From the NCBI RefSeq assembly GCF_000001735.4, contig NC_003076.8, positions 20,587,835 through 20,651,834 on the forward strand: a stretch of 64,000 bases of DNA, in the 5' to 3' direction. The position numbers and the translations under genes were made by a program. The stretch is from Arabidopsis thaliana. Lineage: Eukaryota > Streptophyta > Magnoliopsida > Brassicales > Brassicaceae. Of the stretch, positions 1 through 11,142 are shown one piece after another; position 1 is the stretch's first letter, and every line of letters starts with the position of its first letter. The notes below the pieces were generated by a model, which did no database searches, was not told the DNA's origin, and was given only the letters and a program-made list of their open reading frames with translations.

Positions 1-101
1 AACACAAAAGATACCAAATAATGATTTGGAGATTCTCTTATCCTTAATCTTAAATACTAAAGTCTATGACAGTGACATCTGAACAGAAGAAAGCTCAAGA
101 G

Positions 102-109
102 TATATAAA
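102..109 (+). promoter_or_regulatory. TATA box of HSD4 copy A
   Basis: TATATAAA lies 45 bp before the chosen ATG at 154. The same box is at 33444-33451 in copy B. Spacing suits a short 5' leader. Confidence 0.6.
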
Positions 110-153
110 TTGTAGCTTAGCCTCTGGTGAAGCAGAATCACAAAGTCAAGGAT

Positions 154-1462
154 ATGGATTTAAACAACAAGATCTTTAACATCCTTCTTCCTATTGTCAC
201 GGTTTCGTTTCTTTTAGTGTTCATGCCATTTTCAATATTCTTCAAGCTCCTCCAGTTCATAAGGGGATGCAAAGAGTCCGAGAAAGTCAACGGAAAAGTC
301 GTCATCATCACCGGATCTTCCTCAGGAATTGGCGAGGTTAGTTTGTTTGTAATCCTAGAAAAGCTTGGTCTATTTTTTATAAATTGGTTAGTTATTTGGT
401 AAAAAACAAAAGCAATTTGAAGTTGATTTAATGGTGTAGCACCTAGCGTATGAGTATGCTCGTAGAGGAGCATACTTGACTCTAGTAGCTCGGAGAGAGG
501 ATCGTCTCCAGGTGGTGGCTGACCGGTGCAGGAAGCTTGGTTCACCAGACGTTGCTGTGGTACGCGGTGATGTCTCAGTCATCAAAGACTGTAAACGTTT
601 TGTTCAAGAAACCATCTCTCGGTTTGGAAGATGTGAGTTAGTCACTATTATTCGAATAACTAATATTACTACTTGCTTAAAGAACATAAAAAATATAACA
701 AAATTTACATCAGTGGATCACTTGGTGAACAATGCTGGAATTGCGGAGGCCAAATTTTTCGAGGACTATTCTGAAATTTCGGATGTTCTTCCCATTGTGG
801 TATACATTTTTAGATTTAATACATAGTGAAGTCTTTTTTACAATATATGAACCTTGGCAAAATTTGCAGAACACTAACTTTTGGGGACCGGTTTACGCGA
901 CACATTTCGCTATACCGCATCTCAAGAAAACAAAAGGAAAGATCATAGCGGTTGCATCACCTGCTGGATGGTCTGGAGTACCAAGGATGAGCATATATGC
1001 TGTAAATGCTTCTTCTTCTTTTTCTTTCTCTTGTTCTCTAAATTAACCAAGCGTAACATATTAACATAATGAATGTAACATTTGTTTCAGGCAAGCAAAG
1101 CAGCTATGATAAACTTCTACGAGACTCTTAGGATCGAGCTTCATCCAGAAGTTGGTGTGACAATCGTGTTTCCTGGTCTAATCGAAAACGGAAATACTAA
1201 TCCGGACCTTTTAGCTGAGGTATTTTACTATCATCATTTTTCATTTTAGTCTGTCCAAGTTTTATGACTGAAGTCTCTTTTGCAGAAACAAGACTGGTCG
1301 CAAGTTGTGACCATCGAGTCAGCAGCGGAATGCGCCAAAGCGGTAGTTAACGGAATCTGCAGAGGCAAAACCTTTGTGGCAGAGCCGTCGTGGGTTCGTG
1401 TCCTGTTCTGGCTTAGTGCTATATGCCCTGAGCTTCTGATCTCTAAGCCTAAAAGGAATTAA
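154..1462 (+). CDS. HSD4: Steroleosin / 11-beta-hydroxysteroid dehydrogenase-like 4 (copy A)
   Basis: Short-chain dehydrogenase/reductase of the plant steroleosin family. Such proteins are NADP(H)-dependent sterol/hydroxysteroid dehydrogenases anchored in oil bodies or ER. Six exons: 154-336, 440-632, 714-799, 870-1001, 1091-1219, 1286-1462, encoding 299 aa. The start is the ATG at 154 (MDLNNK); an upstream in-frame GTG at 127 is not a plant start. Residues about 5-30 form a hydrophobic anchor. The cofactor motif TGSSSGIGE follows (about 53-61), then VNNAG and a catalytic YAASK formed across the exon 4/5 junction. The C-terminus is shorter than in HSD1: exon 5 has 12 fewer codons and exon 6 ends just past the CPEL motif. 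It converges on HSD1 with a 620-bp gap. Substrate is not deducible from sequence. Confidence 0.93.
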
Positions 1463-2082
1463 CCAGTTGTGTTGTTTAATAATTGCATAATAGAGATAAA
1501 AATCTGAAATACAACATGATGGCCATCTAGTTTTTCTAGTTCTGTTCAGTTTTTTTTTTTTTTGGTTTTAGGAAATGTTCAACCTTTTTTTTTCTTTTTG
1601 TCTTTTTTCTTGTCGTGTTTTAAATAGAAAATAAAATAATCAATAATCAATCATTGATCCAAATTACACATCGAAGTGTTTTTATAACAGTTTTAACATG
1701 TTCAGTTTAACTCAAACTAGTATAAATTTGTTGGAAAAAATCCAGATCAAAAGAGACAATATCATACTAATTGGAAATTTGACTTTGCTCACTCATGCAA
1801 ACCGCAAAAATTTTGTTTACCAATCTCAACTACTAGACAAATATAACTTTTGTTCGAATTCAGTTTAAAATATTTCAGTATGGTTGGATTCTCTTCTGTT
1901 TCGATACACACATGTTTAGTATTAGGCAACTCACTTATTCTTAAAGACACATAGTTAATATACATAGTCAAAAGTACCATTAACAAAAACAAACCTACAT
2001 TTTCACCCATTTCTTTGATAATTATTACTCATTGCACATACTCATGATACATCTCATCCATTTATTATGTATTGACCCCTCT
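1463..2082. other. Convergent 3' intergenic gap between HSD4 and HSD1
   Basis: AT-rich, with poly-T tracts near 1550 and 1585. It presumably contains the 3' UTRs and poly(A) sites of both converging genes. I see no further gene. Confidence 0.6.
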
Positions 2083-3819
2083 CTAATCCGACTTGATTTC
2101 TGGAGTTCTGATAGATTCCGGGTACAGAGTACTACGTACACCAGGAATGTCCATGATCCTCTTGTTGAGTGCAGTATCCTCGGACATACCAGTTCCAGTC
2201 ATGTACAGTAACCGACAACCCCACTCAATCAACTCCGGACATAGCACTTTCCAAAGGTACGTCACCTTAAACCATGATGGCTCTGTCACGTATCTTTGTT
2301 TCCGGCACACACCGTTCACTATCGACTTGGCACATCCTGATGCTGACGCTACCGGAAATGGTCCTACTTGAACCTAGTTAATTTTGGGCAAAAGAACACA
2401 CAATTCAACAATGACCTCAATATTAATTATATTGGTTAAGGAGTTAAAGATTTATTTAACTTACATCTCTCATGTCTTGGTTGACTATTAACTCGCCTTC
2501 ACCAGAGAAGTACTTGCCTTGTGTGAGCTCCGACTCGATATAACCAGGTGTGACGATTGTAATGTGTACATCGCCACCAAGCTCAATTCTCATCGTCTCA
2601 AAGAAGCTCAACAAAGCTGCTTTGCTTGCCTAATTAACATATTATATGTATAATAATATTCATCAATCCCTAAGAGCTTACTTTACTAAGTAATTAAAAG
2701 AAGTGAATATATACTTACATTGTAAAAACTCATCCTTGGAGCGGTTAGCCACGCTGCGGAAGACGACATAGCCACAATCTTACCATTACTTTGTCTAAGG
2801 TATGGAAGCGCAGCACGAGTGGTATAAACCGATCCCCAGAAGTTAGTATCCTAATTAATCACAAATCATTCATTAAAGATCAGGACAACGAATAAAATTA
2901 AAGGGTTGGTAATTAATTATTTTAATTACCAAAACTGCTTTTGTCCTCGTTATATCTTCAATGTTCTCAAACATTGAAATCTGCGTCATCCCAGCATTAT
3001 TTACAAGATGATCCACTGCAAGACCAAAGAAATTCAATGTTTTGTAGACCAAACTTGTGAATGGTAACAAAAAAACGGTCGGTTTTGATAGAGTGATAGT
3101 GATTAGCGTCCCGTGGCGTGACTTACATCTGCCAAAATGGGTGATGGTGTCATCAACGATTCGTCTACAGTCATCAGGTTTGGAGACATCAGCATGAACG
3201 GTAACAACATTGGGAGATCCGAGTTCACGAGCAATCTCTGCCACTTCCTCTAGACGGTTCTTCCTTCGGGCGGTCAGGGCTAAACATGCACCTCTACATG
3301 CGTACTCATATGCCAATTGCTGATATTTCATATACGCAAATAGACTCAAATCAATCATTTTACCATATAAAATATATATCCGTTTCACAAAAATATCGTT
3401 TATATGTTTTTTGTTTTTTTTTGTTTTATCATTTATATTTTCTTATTCATATATATATTTGTTAGAAAAAAACCTAATGTTTTACCCTGAAAATACACTG
3501 ATAATTGTAGCACTGAAAGTCATGATGATATAAATTAATCATTTAAGATTAAATGTGTGAAACTTAGTACTATTGTACCAGTGACCAATTAGGTTATTAA
3601 GTCTACAATTTTAAAATAAAGGCATTATGACCAAACCTCGCCTATACCGGAGGAAGCACCAGTGATGAGAACAACTTTCCCGTAAAGATTTTCAGAGAAA
3701 ATTGTCGAGAAAATAGACTGCAAGAACTTGAAGAAGTAAAAAGGAGGCAAGAAGAAGCAGAGACCAAAGAAGGTGAAGAAAGGAGCAGTTAGGTTGAGAA
3801 AGTCGTTTATCAACTCCAT
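2083..3819 (-). CDS. HSD1: Steroleosin / 11-beta-hydroxysteroid dehydrogenase 1 (copy A)
   Basis: Oil-body-associated SDR; A. thaliana HSD1 is known as a steroleosin linked to brassinosteroid and seed physiology. Exons on the minus strand: 3819-3637, 3319-3127, 3015-2930, 2850-2719, 2629-2465, 2373-2083. This gives 349 aa, the length I recall for HSD1. Residues about 10-35 are a hydrophobic anchor with an LPP proline-knob-like turn. TGASSGIGE binds the nucleotide; VNNAG and YNASK (Tyr/Lys catalytic pair) are intact. The extended C-terminus with CPELIEW is present. The first four exons have the same lengths as in HSD4 and HSD6, so the three are paralogues. RY and ABRE-type motifs lie 160-180 bp upstream of the ATG. 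Confidence 0.95.
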
Positions 3820-3978
3820 TTTTGTCGATCAAAACGTAAATGATTTAGCTCTCATCGATCATTCTCTTTTATCAGCGATATATAAATACAACGCCAATAC
3901 TAAGTTGGATTTTAGACAAAAACGGTGATGAGACGAAGAGAGACAAGACACGAAGATCAAGTGGTAGTGTGGCAACAT

Positions 3979-4001
3979 TGCATGGAACCGAGACGACACG
4001 T
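3979..4001 (-). promoter_or_regulatory. RY and ABRE motifs upstream of HSD1 (copy A)
   Basis: On the gene strand, CATGCA (RY core, bound by B3 factors such as ABI3/FUS3/LEC2) lies at 3984-3979 and ACGTGTC (ABRE core, bound by bZIPs) at 4001-3995, about 160-180 bp before the ATG. A second ACGTG-containing site is near 4328. This pairing is typical of seed-maturation promoters and fits an oil-body protein. The functional role is inferred. Copy B has the same sites at 37321-37343. Confidence 0.55.
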
Positions 4002-5704
4002 TGTGTCAAGATGTGGAAAATGCACGTCGACGACCCCTTCTTCTTCTTTCCTTTATCCACATAACATCTTTGGTAGATAAGATCAAATCTTCGTTCCACC
4101 TATAAGTTATTGTCGTTTCCAAACGACACTATTCTTTAATTGTCGTACTTCGTGTTATTACTCGGTAATTAATCACAAAAATGCTTCTCGCTCTAATAAC
4201 CATGCACATGGGTGATGATTTATTTTGGGTATTAGTAGTCCAAAAATTATATTTTAATTGATCAAACTATGAATTTGGTCCTAATTTATATCAACGGACT
4301 GATATCTTTAATACTTAGATCAGGTGACGTGACAACATACGGTTGGTCAGTATTTTCGCTTTAATAAAAAAAAGATAAACAAAATTTCTTTAATAATTTT
4401 ATGTTTTAACATATTAATTTTTGATTTTGTAATTTTTTTTTTATACTTAATCGATCTCACCAATACAAACATATTTAATAGAAGTATCATAAAAAATCTC
4501 AAATGATAAACAAATATTATAACTAATACTAAAAAATTACTTATAATACTATATAAATATCACCTATATACATGCTATAACTTTAATTATTTATATTAAG
4601 ATATTAATTAATTACAAAATTCTTTAACCAAAATAAATTATTAATTAATAGATCATGCGAGTACCTATTCACAAAACTACAAAAGTAATAAAACAAAATA
4701 ATTTGAGAAAATATTAAGAAACTCGTTTTTGAATATATATCTTATCTTACTTTACCAATTTAACTCCAAATTTAATTAAGAATTAATCCGTAAAATCATG
4801 TCAATGATATCTTATACAATCGAATGTTTGGAAATTTTGAAGAAGTTAAATGATGATTCTCGTATTAATATAATTATTTTTATTAATACAATAGGACGTA
4901 TTATCCATGCATGATGTTAGATATCACATATATGTCACGCCTTATTCATATATATGTTTTTCACGGGATCGTTTATTTTATTATATTAATTTGTTGCTTA
5001 GGATTGTGTAGAAGCTGCTTGCAAATTCGTGAAACTTTTATCACTAACCGTAAGTATATTTTTGCTTGGAAATTATGTTTGGTTACTTTTTGACTCTCGA
5101 GGCCTATGAGAATAATAGAAAGTTAGTCTCATTCTGGCAACCTCTGTTCATATTTAGAGATGTTATCGGGTGCTTACTTCACTAAAACTCGCCCCAAACT
5201 CAAGAACTATTGATTTTATCATCTCTCATGTTGACTCTTGAATTCATAACATGATAACCACGGATCTAATCTCTCGTAACATGAATGAAATTTCATAGAA
5301 GGTGCGGTCATGTCTTTTTATATTTATATATACTTTAGGCTTTCGGTTCCATTGGTATTTCCGTATTTATATATTTCTACGCATTTGATAGTTGGGAGCA
5401 AAAGACAAGCACACCGCTTTTACTTTCGACGTGTGCACGAAATAAAGTAAATCATTTTAAGATATGGTCCTCAACATGCTTTAACTAAGGATTGGTCCTC
5501 TACATCCAATTTAATTAAGCATTCGAAAATGGATTTGGTGAAAGACAACAAAATACTAAAAGGAGTTAAAAAGACAGTTAATAATTCAAAAGGTGTTTGC
5601 ACGCCCACATGGTTACTAAGAAAGTTAAATTAAGTATAACATAAAACGCTCAAGCATGTGATTAGTTTAATCTTAACGATGAAGAACCCTTAAACCATGT
5701 GCTG

Positions 5705-5730
5705 CATGCAAGTAGCTAGGGACTATAAAT
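5705..5730 (+). promoter_or_regulatory. RY motif and TATA box upstream of the DUF4408-like gene (copy A)
   Basis: CATGCA at 5705-5710 lies within a TGCATGCA palindrome, and TATAAAT follows at 5724-5730, 138 bp before the ATG at 5868. The same pair is found in copy B near 39047-39072. Confidence 0.45.
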
Positions 5731-5867
5731 ATTGTTCCAAAAAATAGTCTAGCCACTCCATGTCCAGTCACATTTCGTATCCTTTAGTACCCTAAGTTTC
5801 CTTTGCTACTATACATCAAGATATATCCCATTTTATTTTCACCAAACCTTATTTACCTATAGTATAA

Positions 5868-6425
5868 ATGGATCCCGTAATCGCCATGCAAGAGGCCCAA
5901 AGTAACAACGGACCAAGAACCTACAAGAAGCCATTTCTTAATTTTCTTGACCGCCTCTCCTTGTCATTTATCGTAGTTGTTTTCTGCGTTATTGTAGTTT
6001 TTAGTCCAATTTGGCTTCAATTTTCTAATAGTTTTTTCTTATTCACCATCCCTAGAGTTATTAATTACATCTTAAACCCTAAGGTTTTATTCATTCTCAC
6101 AAATGTTATCGTGATCATCCTCATCGGAGAATCAAGGATTTCTAGACCAAGATCTTCTCTTCCAGCTAGCGCATTACTGAGAAGCCATTCTTATGGTTTG
6201 TGGTCTAATGAAAATGTGAGGGTGGAAATGGGATATCAACGATTTTTGGAAGAGAATATTGATCGACCGAGGCTCGGAGAAGGCAAGATATGTAAGCTTA
6301 GTCCGTTGGAGATGGATTCATTAAACCAGAGGGCTGATGATCTGATCGCTCGTGTGAACAGACAGAGGAGGCTTGAAATTGGGCTGTTACATAGACGCAT
6401 AGACGAAGGCCACATATCATTATAG
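5868..6425 (+). CDS. DUF4408/DUF761-like membrane protein (copy A)
   Basis: Intronless, 185 aa, starting at ATG 5868. Two hydrophobic segments (about residues 30-53 and 68-87) are followed by a polar region. A conserved-looking C-terminal block (LNQRADDLIARVNRQRRLE, about 151-169) resembles the end motif of plant DUF761/cotton-fibre proteins, which often carry an N-terminal DUF4408 membrane part. Function is unknown. It sits alone between HSD1 and the hAT element and is duplicated unchanged at 39210-39767. Family assignment is by recall of the motif. Confidence 0.75.
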   Translation: MDPVIAMQEAQSNNGPRTYKKPFLNFLDRLSLSFIVVVFCVIVVFSPIWLQFSNSFFLFTIPRVINYILNPKVLFILTNVIVIILIGESRISRPRSSLPASALLRSHSYGLWSNENVRVEMGYQRFLEENIDRPRLGEGKICKLSPLEMDSLNQRADDLIARVNRQRRLEIGLLHRRIDEGHISL

Positions 6426-6658
6426 TTGTGGCCAAATGTGCAGAGAGAGCCTTGATTGTTACCAAGAAACCAATTAACATAAAGGAAAATGCAAATTTTC
6501 GTACAAAGGTTACAAATCAATTAATAAAGTTAAGAGTTTTTACGAGATGTTAATAGGATTAAATTCATAATCGGTGGAAATATTTTTGTTACTTTCTCTA
6601 AAAACTTATAAGTTAATATTTTACAAAAAAAAAAAAAAATTAAAGTAAGCCCCACAAG

Positions 6659-9650
6659 TAGGGGTGTCAAAATGGGTCAAAATTCATGGGTCAACTCAAC
6701 TCAACTCAACCCATGAACCCTAATGGGTTGATTTTTAACTCAAATGAGTTGATGGGTCAAATGAGTTGATGAATCAATTGGTTTGATGAGTAAAATGAGT
6801 TGGGTTGTAATGGGTTAATAGTTTTAATGGTTTACCCAATTAACCCATCAAATTTTGTAAAATTGAATTAAACCAACTAAAATCTCTAAACCAATATTTA
6901 ACCAACACATCTAAACCAATTTAATAAAATCATCCTCAAATTTAAGAAATCAATCGTTTGAACAGTTTTGTTTCGTTGAGTTAAAATTTGAAGGTCATAG
7001 AGATTGTAACCTAAAGAGACGGGGATTTTAATCTTCTCGGCCCCTTTTGATTGAATCAATTTTTGAAAAACTTCTACTTATTCTCACTGCCCCCTCTTCT
7101 TCTCAATATTTCTGAAAACCAACTCTACCCTCTCTTTATGATGGGACCCTTATCTTATCATTCTTTATTTCTTTTTTAAATTTTATATCTAACCAACTCT
7201 AAAATCAACTAATCAAATTCATTCTCTCTCCTTTCCCAATAACCATCAAAATCTATTAAAATGCCTAATAAACTCATTCTTCTTCTTCTTCTTCCTACCA
7301 TTTGCTCCCTAAAAACGTTTTTCACTTTTTTATTTTCTTTAATTCTTCTCCATACACCATTTAAGTTCATCATTAAATCAACACAAAAAAATCGTATCTA
7401 CATATCTTTTCTCTTCTTTGTGTTCTTCTTCATAGACCATTAAAAATATTTGTTTACTTTTTCTTATAGTAAGATGTGATGTTGGTAACTAGTATACTTG
7501 GTTGAATTCGCAGATTAAATACAGGTTTTTTTAGAAAAATTTGGGGATTATAAATTTAGGACAATTGAAACAAATGTGTACGACTATGTTGATAGACTAA
7601 TACGAAAATATAAAATTATAGACTATTTTTTTTCTCTTTTCCATTTTAAGTGATAATCAAAAAGACTTCAGTCATAAGCTTTGCTTATAATGAATATGAT
7701 TAATTTTCTTGTCGTATCTGAACAAATTAAGTTGTTCTGTCCTGGTACAACCAAGAACAACCCTTACAACTAAGGTCTATTGCCTTGTCTTGTTTTTAGA
7801 ATTTTATAAAATATGAAAATTTAAGACCAAATTTATAAAAAAAGAAAAACTTAAATGATGCATACACGATAGTAATGAAACTACATTACAAGTTTTTGAC
7901 CAAAAAAAATCATCTTTTCTAGAATAATGAAACTCTTATCACAAAATTCAACATTCATACACTAACAACCTTATACTTTCATGGTTACTTTGTATATTTG
8001 AACTATATTTTTTTAATTTTTTAAATACTTGTATTTTGATAAATATAAATATACTGATACATTGTAATGGTATTTTGATGAGATAATATCATCGGTTCCA
8101 CCAAAAAAATCTTATTTAGAGTTGATAACAACTAGATTTAATAAATTCTCGATATTGTACAAGTATGAGCATAAATGTGCAACCGAGTACAACTATACAA
8201 CTATGAACAAATTTGTGCAATTATTTAATTGATGTTTTCAAAATATCAGCGCCACATCATATATTTGTCAAGTTTTTTAAGATATGTAGATATTTTAGAT
8301 ACTTTATTTTTTTTTCCTTCGTTTTTAGATCAAAACTTCATAATAAATTTTTATTTTTTTCAAAACACAATCATTCATAATTTTTCGTAATTTTTTTTTG
8401 TCAAAAAATCTTAGATTCATAAATAAACCTAGAAGCATAGTTGTACATACGTCTACCAGTTGTACCTAAATGTCCTAAACATTTAGATTCATACATAAAC
8501 TTCAAAAACCACAAGACAAACCAAACAATTATACTTCAAACCAAAACCCAAGAGAATTGTACCTAAAAGACTACAACTACCAAGTCTTCTTTGTCTTATA
8601 CTTCTCTTTCTCTTTTTCCTTCTCCTTCTCTTCCTCCTCCTCTTCCTCTTGTAATAAAGACACAAATGTTCGAGGCTAATATACACATACAAAAAAATTC
8701 GTCCATGTCTGCAACTCCTTATTAACCCACTTGAAACCAGATTTCTTCCAAAATTGACCAAGAGAAATCAATCATTTTAATAAGAATTTACAAATAAAGT
8801 TACAGTTTTTACTCATTATCTCTCAATAAAAACAAGAAAAAAACTGTTACATGTCGTTCCAAGTCAATACTAAGTTAAGAAGTTAAGAACCTTCAAGAAA
8901 CTCACTCCATCTATGGAGATATAGAGTCGTCTCCATCGTACTCATCTATGACTTCAATCAATTTCCTAATTCACAAAAAACAACACAAAATGAAACGAGA
9001 ATTGAGCAATTGAACTAAAATCCAAGAGCAAAGATGTGAAATTGGAAAAGGAAAATAAGAGGAAGATGAAGACTATGAATCTGAAGTGGAATTAGCTAAC
9101 TGTAGTTGTTAGAATAACTAGAATTTATAAAAGGGATCCCTTATTCCGCCTAGTGGAGAGAACAATGGAAGCTGAGAATTTGGTTATGGATATAAGATTT
9201 TGTGGGTTTCAAATTTGAGGTGAGAAAGATGATGTAAAGTTGTCTGAGTATCGTGGATAAATAAAGAAGAGAAATGAGAAGATGTAGGTTTTTTAATTTG
9301 GGATTTAGAAATAAAAGATCCAAACTTACATGGATTTAGATCTAAAGTGTGGTTGAGTTGTAAATATGTCAAATATCATCAGATTTTTTTGTCTTTTATC
9401 ATTTATCTGAATTAAAATAAATAGATAAAGACATTTTTCTTATATCGGGGGCTAAGCAGAAAATGTTTCGAGCTTTGGGGGCCAAGTAGATTAAAATCCA
9501 AGAGACGGCGTGAAACCAGATAAGCGATCCCGGTGGTCTTACGGCGGAGGGATGACCGAACCGCTCGGGCCAACGGCTGAAATGCTCTAATCCCCGGAGT
9601 CTGCGCCACCGTATGTGTAGGTGAATCAAAGGAGAGACACCGTAGGTTAA
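6659..9650. mobile_element. Left part of a hAT transposon, cut at the duplication boundary
   Basis: Starts with the terminal inverted repeat TAGGGGTGTC, preceded by CCCACAAG (half of the target-site duplication seen around the full copy). It then carries subterminal repeats with ATGAGTTG/ATGGGTT motifs (6670-6850). It matches 40001-42992 without a visible difference. At 9650 it stops abruptly and different sequence follows, so the transposase part and right end are missing here. No transposase coding is seen in this 3-kb portion; an Arg/Lys-rich open frame at 8489-8761 (-) is low complexity. Confidence 0.9.
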
Positions 9651-9656
9651 AATATT
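9645..9656. other. Junction between duplication units A and B
   Basis: Left of 9650 the sequence matches the hAT copy at 42992; right of it begins DUF3444 relic sequence. The breakpoint base pairs include TTAA, so short microhomology is possible but can only be judged against the start of unit A outside the window. Confidence 0.8.
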
Positions 9657-10104
9657 CTTTTTCATTGAAATCTTGAGGCACTTCATACTTGTCCACAACT
9701 TCTTGGGGAGTTAAAATATCATGTGACCAATTTGCATAAAGAGCCAAAATATTGCCTTTTGTCGCTTATATGTGCATCAATCCTTTCTCACATATTGTTC
9801 ACAAGGCACTATGTGAGAATGAGTTGAGAGAATCATTGTTGCTATGTTTCCTAATTGAGAAGCATCCACTCGTCTTGTAATACCCTAAATCAATCCACTT
9901 CTTCATTGAACCCACATATCCATTTTTCTTGCCATTAAGCCAACAAATGCACATCTTGAACGGTTCTTGAGAGACAAACTTATGGACCAGTGCATACCAC
10001 TGTGGCATTCCATAATCATCATAAGTAGCCCAAACTTGGTTTTCTCTCAACAAAGCTTGAGTCTGATCCTTGTCGAAGTCTTAGACATCTGGAAGACTCG
10101 AAAC
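9651..10104 (-). pseudogene. Relic of a DUF3444 domain (C-terminal part of a J-protein)
   Basis: Reading 10104 to 9651 on the minus strand gives LPDV-stop-DFDKDQ, then QVWATYDDYGMPQWYALV, a cysteine-containing stretch, WIDLGYYKTSGCF, LNSFSH, and after two more stops NILALYANWSHD and TPQEVVDKYEVP. This order matches the DUF3444 domain of plant DnaJ proteins. In-frame stops at 10083-10081 (TAA), 9801-9799 (TGA) and 9768-9766 (TAA) show it is dead. The relic runs right up to the duplication junction and is cut by it. It probably belonged to the same ancestral gene as the J-like frame at 12893-13582. Confidence 0.75.
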
Positions 10105-10139
10105 ACTCATAACCACCACATTTTATTCATCTTTTTTGA

Positions 10140-10245
10140 TCAATGCAGGATGAATATCCAAATAGATGCAAAGATCAAATGGTTATGTTATGTGTGCTCA
10201 TTATCGCAAGCCCTTTGGAGCAATTGAGTACTTGCTCCATGGATA
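10140..10245 (+). pseudogene. Fragment of the J-protein zinc-ribbon-like segment
   Basis: The stretch with GAATATCCAA, ATGCAAAGATC and GTTATGTGTG followed by KPFGAIEY-like coding matches the arms of the inverted repeat at 11143-11634. In J/DUF3444 proteins the corresponding segment (C-x2-C ... YEYP ... C-x2-C ... F.A.E.P) lies between the J and DUF3444 domains. It is on the strand opposite to the DUF3444 relic, so the locus has been rearranged. Confidence 0.5.
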
Positions 10246-11142
10246 ATCCTTTTTAATCGATAGAATTATGCTAAGCAGCAACAAATCACGAGACTGAGTC
10301 AGTTTCCGAGCTATGATATAACTAAAGAGTTGTCACCAGAAGAGTCGTCGGTATGAATATAATCTACTCGGTAGTCACTAGAGGAGTCACTAATCAGGGC
10401 TAAATATGAATGTATCTCGAAGCAGGGCTATATGATTGGAATGAGAGTTTGATCATATGTTATATCATTTTGAAATTCTTATCATCATTTATGTCAAAGT
10501 TTTTATGTGATTTGCAATGAGAAGTGGAGCTTATAAGATATTGTTCCTCTATTTTGTTCTGAGAGATGTAAAGACTTATTAAATAGAGAGCAATCATGTC
10601 GTAACTCCAGTTTAAAACTGTTACATATCCTGCTAAGAAGACTCGACAGTTTCTTGCTCACCAGGAAATAGGGTTTCAGATAACGAAAACAAACCAAGTA
10701 CAATTCACAAAATTTATTTCTTAATTTTTATTTTTATTTTGACTTACACTTTCATTTTAGTAGACTTTATCTTGTTTCCTAAGTCTCGTAGGTCTTTGCT
10801 TCCTTCTAGGTCTTGATAAAGGATTTTCTTCCTTTTAGGTTCTGTTGAAACCCTAGAACCTTTTTTTTTTCAAAAAGGTTTTAACACTAGAACCTTGTTT
10901 ACAGCTTTCTTCTCTTTTATTATTCACCAGCTATTGATTTGATATAAACGAGGCTAAGAAAGAGAAAAAAAGAGAGACAATTAATGTTCAATGTATCGTT
11001 TACATGAAAGAAAGAGAAATATAGAAACGCCTAGTTAAAATGAATCGGTTCTACAAACTGATATTTTGTTATTATTATTATTTTCAAACTGAGCTTTTGT
11101 ATTTTGACTGAAGGAAAAACATAACTGGCAAATATAAAAATT
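10246..11142. other. Region without recognised gene
   Basis: Between J-protein relics. AT-rich, no convincing exon, no transposon ends recognised. A 66-codon minus frame at 10503-10703 has no family features. Confidence 0.4.

Larger units (their letters stand above)
3820..5867. other. AT-rich intergenic region between HSD1 and the DUF4408-like gene
   Basis: It carries the HSD1 promoter at its left end and the promoter of the 5868 gene at its right end. The middle (about 4350-4900) is very AT-rich with no convincing coding potential or transposon ends. Confidence 0.6.
1..9650. repeat. End of tandem duplication unit A (copy of 33343-42992)
   Basis: Every gene, intergenic stretch and homopolymer that I compared here recurs unchanged at +33342. 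Position 1 matches 33343 and identity stops after 9650/42992, where the copies read on into different sequence. The left limit is the window edge, so unit A continues upstream. By inference it also carries first copies of the genes seen in unit B (SPL13, SAE1B and others) outside the window. Comparison was by eye, so rare substitutions could have been missed. Confidence 0.95.

Noticed and set aside
4350-4900. Possible MITE in the AT-rich intergenic DNA
   Set aside because: No matching terminal inverted repeats or target duplication could be found by eye.
7261-7443. 60-codon hydrophobic frame in the hAT element
   Set aside because: Generated by TTC/CTT repeats; no family match and identical in the other copy only because of the recent duplication.
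8489-8761. 90-codon minus-strand frame rich in Arg and Lys inside the hAT left part
   Set aside because: The basic run comes from a CT-rich low-complexity tract; no family features and it lies within transposon DNA.
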